Below, piece after piece: positions 1-6,099 of a stretch of DNA of 6,099 bases; position 1 is the first letter of the stretch; each line of letters opens with the position of its first letter. Source of the stretch: an uncultured Burkholderiales bacterium (GTDB lineage: Bacteria > Pseudomonadota > Gammaproteobacteria > Burkholderiales > Burkholderiaceae_C). The stretch covers positions 1-6,099 of the forward strand of contig CAJBLW010000401.1 in NCBI GenBank assembly GCA_903953985.1. The letters run 5' to 3'. Under the pieces are notes generated by a model that saw only the letters and a program-made list of their open reading frames with translations, was not told where the DNA came from and made no database searches. The translations under genes were made by a program, and so were the position numbers.

Positions 1-27
1 CAAATCCAATTAAATCCAATCAAATCC
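1..27. repeat. 10-bp-period direct repeat across the end of xdhB
   Basis: Two full copies and one partial copy of a 10-base unit, YAAATCCAAT, stand head to tail at 1-10, 11-20 and 21-27. The xdhB stop (22-20) lies inside the array, which continues to the window edge, so further copies may lie outside. It is AT-rich against a GC-rich background. Its role is unknown: it may be simple slippage sequence between xdhB and the next gene. Confidence 0.6.
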
Positions 28-2307
28 TGTGGAGGATAGCGCCCAGCACGCGCTCGGGGGTGGCGGGGGTGTCCAGGCGGATGGGGGCGTGGCCGGGGTG
101 GGTGGCACCGATCGCGTCGCGCAGCGCTTCAAACACGCTGATGGCCAGCATGAAGGGGGGCTCGCCCACGGCTTTGCTGCCGCCCACAGTGTCCTCGCGG
201 TTGGCCTCGTGCCAGAGCTCAATGTTCAGCTGCGCGGGCATGTCGGCTGCGGTGGGAATTTTGTAGGTGCTTGCGCCCTTGGTCAGCAGTTCGCCCTTGG
301 CGTTCCACACCAACTCTTCGGTGGTGAGCCAACCCAGGCCTTGCGCGAAGCCGCCTTCGATTTGGCCGATGTCGATTTCGGGGTGCAGCGAATGGCCCAC
401 GTCGTGCAGGATGTCTGTGCGCAAGACGCGGTATTCGCCGGTGAGCGTGTCGATGGCCACTTCGCTGCAGGCCGCGCCGTAGGCGAAGTAATAAAACGGT
501 CGGCCGGTCAGAGTGGTGCGGTCGTAATGGATTTTGGGCGTGGCGTAAAAGCCGTCGCTCCACAACTGCACGCGCTGGCCATAGGCGTATTGCACGGCCT
601 CGGTGAAGCTGCGTTGGCGCGGGGGTGTGATAACTTGGCCGCCTTCAAAACGCACGGCCTCGACGCTGCAGGCGTCAAGCTTGGCGATGCAGGTGGCGAT
701 GTTGTGGCGCACCTGCAGCGCGGCGTTTTCGGCGGCGCGGCCGTTCAGGTCTGTGCCGCTCGAAGCCGCCGTGGCGCTGGCGTTGGCCACTTGGTCGGTG
801 TCGCTGGCGCTGGCTTGCACTTGGGCGGCGGGCAAGCCCAAGACGTGGGCCACCAAGCCACAGACCTTGGTGTGCAGGCCCTGGCCCATTTCGGTGCCGC
901 TGTGGTTCACGCGCACGCTGCCATCGGTGTAAACCGAGACCACCGCACCCGCTTGGTTGAACTGCGTGGCGGTGAAGCTGATGCCGAACTTGACCGGCGT
1001 GAGGGCCAGGCCTTTCTTGAGCACGCTGTGCTGGGCGTTCCAGTCGCTGATGGTGCGGCGGCGTGCGCGGTAGTCGCAGCGCTCGGCCAGTTGCGTCATC
1101 AGCGGGTGCAGGATGTTGTCTTCGACCTTCATGCCGTAAGGTGTGGTGTCGCGCTCCCCCACACCGTACAGGTTGGCCAGTCGCACATCGAGCGCGTCCA
1201 GCCCCAAGTGCCTTGCGATGTCGCTCATGACGGTCTCGATCAGCAGCACGCCCTGTGGCCCGCCAAAGCCGCGAAACGCGGTGTGGCTTTGGGTGTGGGT
1301 TTTGCAGCGGTGCGAGGTGATGTGAAGGTCGCTCAAAAAGTAAGCGTTGTCGGTGTGGAAGATCGCGCGGTCGGCCACCGGGCCGCTCAGGTCGGCGCTG
1401 TGGCCGCAATGGACCAGTTGCACCGAGTCGAGCCCCAACACGCGGCCACGTGGATCAAAGCCCACCTGCCAGTCGTGGCTGAAGGGGTGGCGTTTGCCGG
1501 TGATCAGGATGTCGTCACCCCGGTCCAGCCGCATCTTGACCGGTCGGCCAAACTTGTGCGCGGCCAGCGCGGCCCACACGGCCAAATGCCCGGCCTGCGT
1601 TTCTTTGCCGCCAAAGCCGCCGCCCATGCGCCGACACACCACGCGCACTTGCGACAGCGGGATGTGCAGCGCATGCGCCACCCAGTGCTGCACCTCACCG
1701 GGGTGCTGCGTGCCGCTGTGGATCAGCCAGTGGCCGTTGTCTTGCGGAATCGCATAAGCGATCTGGCTTTCCAAATAAAAGTGTTCTTGACCGCCGATTT
1801 CCAGCGTGCCTTCCAGGCGGTGCGGCGCTTGTGCCAACGCTTGCGCTGCATCGCCGCGCTGCACCGTGACTTTGGGCAGCACAAAGCTGCCCGCTTGCAG
1901 GGCCTCGCGGGCGTGCAACAGGGGCGGCTCTTGGGTGGTTTGCAGCCGCATGTGCCGAGCGGCTTGGCGCGCTTGGGTGTGGCTGTGGCCCAGCACCAAG
2001 CCCATGACCTGGCCCAGGTGCATGAGCTGCGGCCCGGCAAAAATGGGCTCGTCGTGCACAAAGGTGGCCAGCAGCGGGTCGCCGGGGATGTCTTGTGCGG
2101 TGACCGTGCCCACCACACCGGGCGCGGCCAGCACCGCCTCCAAGTCCATGGCGATCAGTTGCGCGTTGGCCAAAGGGCTCTTCAGCGGCGCGGCGTGCAG
2201 CGTGCCCTCGACCAGCGGCAGGTCGTCGATGTAGCTGGCGCGGCCTTGCACCTGCGCGGTGGCGCTTTCGTGGAAGCGGTGGGTGCTGTCCGTTGGGACA
2301 TTCGTGT

Positions 2308-2311
<4 letters not shown>
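20..2311 (-). CDS. xdhB: Xanthine dehydrogenase, molybdopterin-binding subunit (XdhB)
   Basis: This is the large, molybdenum-cofactor subunit of a cytoplasmic xanthine dehydrogenase. It hydroxylates hypoxanthine to xanthine and xanthine to urate, passing electrons through XdhA to NAD+. The 763 residues fit the usual size of a separate XdhB (about 770-780). Visible in order: an N-terminal aldehyde-oxidase/XDH a/b hammerhead domain (about 15-130); the MGGGFGGKE motif at 229-237, whose Glu237 corresponds to the substrate-binding Glu of the family; TAFRGFGG at 344-351, whose Arg347 is the purine-orienting Arg; GTEMGQG at 472-478 for cofactor binding; and VGEPP at 715-719, whose Glu717 is the expected catalytic base. 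No key residue is missing. The start at 2311 is supported by a strong GGAGGA ribosome site six bases upstream and by the 4-nt ATGA overlap with the xdhA stop. The stop is TGA at 22-20. Retained Glu and Arg favour xanthine dehydrogenase over a generic aldehyde oxidase or CO-dehydrogenase-like hydroxylase. Confidence 0.96.
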
Positions 2312-3789
<1,478 letters not shown>

Positions 3790-3818
3790 TCAGGGCGTGC
3801 TTCATGCTAGTCCAAAGC

Positions 3819-3858
3819 CCCATGGGTAATATGCAAAATTTGAGATACCCCATATGGG
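3819..3858. promoter_or_regulatory. Candidate operator region upstream of xdhA (nested dyads)
   Basis: This 40-bp stretch begins 30 bases upstream of the xdhA start. It contains two perfect palindromes, CCCATGGG (3819-3826) and CCCATATGGG (3849-3858). Their centres are 31 bp apart, close to three helical turns. Between them an outer inverted pair GGGTA (3824-3828) and TACCC (3846-3850) flanks CAAA-A-TTTG (3834-3842). The whole block is therefore roughly symmetric about position 3837-3838. It is the expected place for the xdh operon control site, and such symmetry suggests two protein dimers or one tetramer. No convincing -35/-10 pair on the minus strand could be assigned nearby, which would fit an activator-dependent promoter. 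The binding protein is unknown; the LysR protein encoded from 5990 is one candidate only. Confidence 0.45.
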
Positions 3859-3928
3859 AGACTGCAAGCATGGTTTGTGGCGCTTGTATCGCGATGCGCG
3901 TCTGAACCACTGAACTGTTCGACTGAAG

Positions 3929-4249
3929 TTACCGCCTGAACAAACGCCGCAACAACAAAGCCTGAAAATCTTGCGCTTGCCCGGACACCGCATACACATA
4001 GGTGTGGCCGTCCACTTGCCGGTACAGCAGTCGGTGGTGTGAGGACAGCACGGTTCGGTAGTCCGTGATGCCCACGCTGCCCAGCAGGGGGACCACTGGG
4101 CCGGTGATCAAGCCCGAGTCCACACGCGCCAATTGGGCAAAGATGTCGTCTTCAGCCGCAGCCCACAGTTCAGGCGTCCAGCGATCCAGCATGTAGTCTT
4201 GCAAGTCGAGCAGGTCGGCCTGCGCATCGGGCAGGATGACGATGGTCAT
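3929..4249 (-). CDS. RelE/ParE-family toxin of a type II toxin-antitoxin pair
   Basis: This encodes a 106-residue basic protein with the RelE/ParE toxin fold pattern. It has an N-terminal strand (TIVILPDAQADL), a helical hairpin (LLDLQDYMLDRW, then PELWAAAEDDIFAQLARV), and C-terminal strands with the family's basic/aromatic signature: DYRTVLSSHHRLLYRQVDG (63-81) and HTYVYAVSG (82-90), ending in LLLRRLFRR. Conserved-looking residues are Arg65, Arg73 and Arg77. Members of this superfamily either cleave mRNA at the ribosome or poison DNA gyrase. The sequence does not tell which, although the layout and the Phd-like partner are compatible with either. It follows the antitoxin with a 4-nt ATGA overlap and has no strong ribosome site of its own, so translation is probably coupled to the antitoxin. 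It reads toward xdhA and ends 140 bp before it, with no clear terminator between. Confidence 0.85.
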   Translation of the reverse strand: MTIVILPDAQADLLDLQDYMLDRWTPELWAAAEDDIFAQLARVDSGLITGPVVPLLGSVGITDYRTVLSSHHRLLYRQVDGHTYVYAVSGQAQDFQALLLRRLFRR

Positions 4250-4533
4250 GCTTGGGGTTTGGCTGGCTGCCGACGCTGAGCCAGTTGGGCGCGAGCCTCT
4301 TGCACCGACAGGCCCAGTCCAGCTTGCCGGTCTTTTTCGGCCAAGGCCAGCAGCTTGAGCAGGGCGATCAGGTCTTCTTTGTCCTGGTATTGCCGCACGC
4401 CTTCAATCACCATCGCCGCTTCGCCGTTTTGCGTGATGATGTAAGGCGCACCGTTGGCCGCCACATCTTCGGATATTTGCGCGGCGTGGCTTTTGAGGTA
4501 TGAGATGGACCGAATGTGTTCGCGGGCTTGCAT
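4246..4533 (-). CDS. Phd/YefM-family antitoxin
   Basis: This is a 95-residue antitoxin. The N-terminal half has the Phd/YefM DNA-binding and dimerisation pattern: SISYLKSHAAQISEDV (9-24), then GAPYIITQNGEAAMVIEGVRQYQ (28-50). The C-terminal half, DLIALLKLLALAEKDRQAG followed by LSVQEARAQL, is the helical toxin-neutralising segment, ending in a short Arg/Pro/Lys-rich tail. It would bind and inhibit the toxin encoded immediately downstream and repress their shared promoter. The frame is open up to an ATG at 4584, but the start at 4533 is preferred. It has AAGGA six bases upstream, it matches the family's usual N-terminus, and the longer start lies inside the -35 box of the assigned promoter. 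Its stop overlaps the toxin start as ATGA. Confidence 0.88.
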   Translation of the reverse strand: MQAREHIRSISYLKSHAAQISEDVAANGAPYIITQNGEAAMVIEGVRQYQDKEDLIALLKLLALAEKDRQAGLGLSVQEARAQLAQRRQPAKPQA

Positions 4534-4539
4534 GGTGTT

Positions 4540-4544
4540 TCCTT
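4540..4544 (-). promoter_or_regulatory. Ribosome binding site that decides the antitoxin start
   Basis: The minus strand reads AAGGA six bases before the ATG at 4533. The alternative upstream ATG at 4584 has no comparable site. Confidence 0.65.
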
Positions 4545-4555
4545 GAGTGAGGCTA

Positions 4556-4584
4556 AATTTATCCCTGAATTTGGTCTGGGTCAA
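4556..4584 (-). promoter_or_regulatory. Sigma-70-type promoter of the toxin-antitoxin operon
   Basis: On the minus strand TTGACC (4584-4579) is followed after exactly 17 bases by TAAATT (4561-4556). These are 5/6 and 4/6 matches to the consensus. Transcription would begin near 4549, giving a leader of about 16 bases to the ATG at 4533. An inverted pair AAATT/AATTT (4555-4559 and 4568-4572) overlaps the -10 box and spacer, which is where an autoregulating antitoxin would be expected to bind. Confidence 0.6.
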
Positions 4585-4611
4585 GCTGGTTTTTGTGTCT
4601 GCGAAAAACGG

Positions 4612-5649
4612 TCAATGCAACTCAGCCGCTGAGCCACAACATTTTTTGAACTTCTTGCCACTGCCGCAAGGGCAGGGCTCGTTGCGGCCGACCTTGGTGC
4701 GCAATCGTTGGGACGTTTCGCGCTCGTATATGGCCTGGCGCAGCGGCAGCCAAAAGGCGTGGATGTTCACCAAGCTGTCTTCAATCTCATGGGTCAGTTC
4801 TTGCCTCAGCTCGGGTGTTCTGGTCAGCTCGTCCTGGTCGGCAGAAAACGCGTCTTCACCCAGCAAGCCAATGGGCCAGTACCACTGCTGGCCTTGCGGG
4901 GTGTCGAACAAGGGCTTCCATGCGGCGCGGTTCAGCGCCACACCCTCGGTAAAACCGCAGGCCCAGCCTTCCGCGTCCTCGAACACGCCTGTCTCGTATT
5001 TGCGGATGCCCCAATAGGGCACCACAAACGGTGGCTTTTGCTCAAAGCCAGAAATGATGCCGTTGTAGTGCCGCATGAGCAAGCCCATGATGTGGTTGAG
5101 TTGCTCCAGTTTGTCCATGGGCGGCATCATGGCGCTGTCCTCGCCCCAGACCTTGGGCAGCCACTGACTGGGCATGATGGTTTGCGGCCCGATGGCCAGA
5201 GCATGCAAATACCCGTCCAGTCTGTCCAGCGTCATGGCTTCATCGTTGTTCACGCCACAAAGCAAGAACCGATCGAGTTCTGCAAGCTCCGCGTCGGACA
5301 GTGGCGCCATCATGTCCTGAACTTCTTGGGCTGAGGGTTGAGTTTTTCCCTGTGCCAGTGCTTTCAGCAACGCCGGTTCTGCGGCTTTGGCCTCCTTGTG
5401 GGCCTTGCTGATGAAGCTGCCAATGCCTTCGGACTCAATGGCCATGAAGGCTTCGTCCAGCGCTTGCTTGTCCGTTTCAAACAGGTCATCCCACACGGTG
5501 GAGGTGCCACTTTCGTCGACCACTTCAAGTAACCACAGGCTGTCGAGGCTGCGGTAGATCTGGATGCGCAAGCTGTGGCCGTCAGCGCTGTAGGTCTGCG
5601 TCAGCGGGGAGTGGATGATGTCAATGTCTTCGGTCATGCGGCAGATCAT
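4612..5649 (-). CDS. UPF0149/YecA-like protein with C-terminal SEC-C zinc motif and N-terminal fused domain
   Basis: This encodes 345 residues. The C-terminus has the SEC-C metal-binding motif NEPCPCGSGKKFKKCCG, with Cys326, Cys328, Cys337 and Cys338. The same motif ends SecA and many small proteins, where it binds zinc and contacts partner proteins or ribosomes. The middle (about 115-310) matches the UPF0149/YecA pattern, with LSDAELAELDRFLL, then LDRLDGYLHALAIGP, then PSQWLPKVWGE and several conserved aromatics. Its precise function is not known. Residues about 12-80 form a separate small domain (HSPLTQTYSADG, then WLLEVVDESG, STVWDDLFETDKQALDEAF, IESEGIGSFI). It resembles small standalone Burkholderiales proteins and is joined by a Lys/Ala-rich linker. 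No signal peptide or membrane segment is visible, so it is probably cytoplasmic. The start is ambiguous: ATG 5649 has a weak GAG eight bases upstream, while ATG 5637 (MTEDID...) has none but gives a more natural N-terminus. Confidence 0.85.
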   Translation of the reverse strand: MICRMTEDIDIIHSPLTQTYSADGHSLRIQIYRSLDSLWLLEVVDESGTSTVWDDLFETDKQALDEAFMAIESEGIGSFISKAHKEAKAAEPALLKALAQGKTQPSAQEVQDMMAPLSDAELAELDRFLLCGVNNDEAMTLDRLDGYLHALAIGPQTIMPSQWLPKVWGEDSAMMPPMDKLEQLNHIMGLLMRHYNGIISGFEQKPPFVVPYWGIRKYETGVFEDAEGWACGFTEGVALNRAAWKPLFDTPQGQQWYWPIGLLGEDAFSADQDELTRTPELRQELTHEIEDSLVNIHAFWLPLRQAIYERETSQRLRTKVGRNEPCPCGSGKKFKKCCGSAAELH

Positions 5650-5785
5650 AGGAGCAACTCTGTTGACGCGTGCGACGGGTCAGTCAGTATTTTTTTGGCA
5701 AGGATCGTCGCGCTGGCCTGAATCTTTAGCGCATCGCGTCAAGCCAAGGCTATTCGATGGCAAGCAGTCAAGCCCATTTTTAACT

Positions 5786-5816
5786 TTGGATTCGTGACAA
5801 TCGCTGGTGTTACATT
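5786..5816 (+). promoter_or_regulatory. Weak extended -10 promoter candidate for the LysR gene
   Basis: TGT followed by TACATT (5808-5816) resembles an extended -10 element (TGn plus 4/6 hexamer match). The only -35-like hexamer, TTGGAT at 5786-5791, is 19 bases away, longer than ideal. If real, transcription would start near 5823 and produce a leader of about 165 bases containing the short ORF and palindrome. Confidence 0.25.
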
Positions 5817-5888
5817 CGCCTGCAATCCATCAAAGCTCCGGTTTGACCACGGGGCAGACCAGCACCGAGAAAACTCAGAGACAAAAGC

Positions 5889-5993
5889 ATGGGTGTGATC
5901 GATTCACTAGCACGTACGGCATTCAAAATTTTCGGGGTTAACCCTGAAAATAGCCTGCGCCCAGCCATAACGATCATCTGGATTTCGATATGA
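5889..5993 (+). other. Candidate 34-codon leader ORF overlapping the LysR start
   Basis: An ORF from ATG 5889 to TGA 5993 encodes a 34-residue peptide beginning MGVIDSLART and ending AITIIWISI. An AGAGA stretch eight bases before its ATG (5876-5880 region) could serve as a ribosome site. Its stop overlaps the LysR start codon as ATGA (5990-5993), the same arrangement as the two real gene junctions in this window. The LysR start has only a weak GGA of its own. Codon use is less GC-biased at third positions than the main genes, and I recognise no family. It may be a coupled leader peptide or a chance ORF. Confidence 0.3.
5928..5951. promoter_or_regulatory. 24-bp near-perfect palindrome upstream of the LysR gene
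   Basis: The left half ATTTTCGGGGTT (5928-5939) and right half AACCCTGAAAAT (5940-5951) are inverted repeats, with 11 of 12 positions paired and no spacer. The single mismatch (5934/5945) would be a G-U pair in RNA. It ends 38 bases before the LysR ATG and lies within the leader ORF. No T-run follows, so it is not a terminator. The most likely role is an operator, possibly for autoregulation; an RNA hairpin over the leader is the alternative. Confidence 0.5.
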
Positions 5994-6099
5994 AGCAGCC
6001 GCATTTTTTCGACAAGATCGACCTTCAACTCATTCGCACCCTTCACACCTTGCTCACCGAACGCAGTGTCTCCAAAACCGCCATGCGCCTGGGCCAGCA
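5990..6099 (+). CDS. LysR-type transcriptional regulator, N-terminus only (cut by window edge)
   Basis: The first 36 codons (MKQPHFFDKIDLQLIRTL, then HTLLTERSVSKTAMRLGQ) are the start of a LysR-family winged helix-turn-helix. The pattern DLQLIRTLHTLLTERSVSKTAMRLGQ corresponds to helix 1 and the first part of the HTH, just before the usual QPAVS recognition helix, which is outside the window. The effector domain cannot be seen, so its ligand and targets are unknown. The ATG at 5990 is the natural start by family length, although the ribosome site is weak. It diverges from the SEC-C gene, and its start overlaps the stop of a short upstream ORF. Regulation of the nearby xdh operon is possible, but the gene is separated from xdhA by about 2.2 kb and three genes. 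Confidence 0.88.
   Translation, partial: MKQPHFFDKIDLQLIRTLHTLLTERSVSKTAMRLGQ

Larger units (their letters stand above)
5650..5989. other. Divergent intergenic region, 340 bp
   Basis: This lies between the divergent SEC-C gene (minus) and the LysR gene (plus). It is less GC-rich than the flanking genes and contains no RNA gene, insertion sequence or terminator that I can recognise. The plus side holds a weak promoter candidate, a short leader ORF and a near-perfect palindrome, listed separately. On the minus side I found TTGAC-like hexamers (near 5772 and 5742) but no matching -10 box, so the SEC-C gene promoter is unassigned. Confidence 0.6.

Noticed and set aside
3902..3966. Several copies of CTGAA (3902, 3910, 3923, 3936, 3962) around the toxin stop, including GAAC-N-GTTC
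   Set aside because: Five-base words at irregular spacing, two of them inside the toxin gene; there is not enough structure to separate this from chance.
4246..4584. Longer 112-residue antitoxin starting at 4584
   Set aside because: That start codon lies within the -35 element, has no ribosome site and adds residues not typical of Phd/YefM proteins; the start at 4533 is better supported.
4589..4609. Inverted GTTTTT/AAAAAC pair just after the SEC-C stop as a possible terminator
   Set aside because: The stem is six base pairs, almost all A-T, with a nine-base loop and no following T-run on the minus strand, so it is too weak to call a terminator.
5690..5697. Run of T residues near 5690 as a possible terminator for a plus-strand transcript
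   Set aside because: No GC-rich stem precedes it and no plus-strand gene ends there.
5810..6046. A 78-codon open frame on the minus strand covering the LysR start
   Set aside because: It overlaps the LysR coding start antisense, has no recognisable family and no good ribosome site, and its translation looks like a shadow.

Overview
The window looks like a high-GC betaproteobacterial chromosome, most likely a Burkholderiales/Comamonadaceae relative. This is inferred from the GC-rich third codon positions, the xanthine dehydrogenase subunit style, the LysR N-terminus and the YecA/SEC-C protein; it is not proven. Almost everything reads on the minus strand, so transcription runs from about 5650 down to 20. 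Only the extreme right end reads on the plus strand.

Region 1 (20-3789, minus) holds the two structural subunits of a bacterial xanthine dehydrogenase. xdhA carries two [2Fe-2S] clusters plus the FAD module, and xdhB carries the molybdenum cofactor module. They overlap by 4 nt (ATGA) and are clearly co-translated. All cluster cysteines and the key active-site residues are present, so the enzyme should be functional. The usual cofactor-insertion partner XdhC is not in the window and would be expected beyond the left edge. The 10-bp-period direct repeats at 1-27 straddle the xdhB stop. The 139-bp gap upstream of xdhA (3790-3928) contains a compact set of nested dyads, the best candidate operator for the operon.

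Region 2 (3929-4584, minus) is a small type II toxin-antitoxin module: a Phd/YefM-type antitoxin followed by a RelE/ParE-type toxin, again with an ATGA overlap. It has its own recognisable sigma-70-type promoter directly in front of the antitoxin, and this promoter fixes the antitoxin start at 4533.

Region 3 (4612-5649, minus) is a UPF0149/YecA-like protein ending in a SEC-C zinc-binding motif, with an additional N-terminal domain of about 80 residues that appears to be fused on.

Region 4 (5650-5989) is a 340-bp divergent intergenic region with lower GC than the genes. It contains a weak extended -10 promoter candidate, a 34-codon leader ORF, and a 24-bp palindrome with a single mismatched pair. 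Region 5 (5990-6099, plus) is the first 36 codons of a LysR-type regulator, cut by the window edge. The leader ORF overlaps the LysR start by ATGA.

The core is ordinary purine catabolism. The less ordinary parts are the regulatory architecture in the two intergenic regions, the toxin-antitoxin pair sitting between xdhAB and the LysR gene, and the domain fusion in the SEC-C protein. I saw no mobile element, CRISPR array, tRNA or rRNA.
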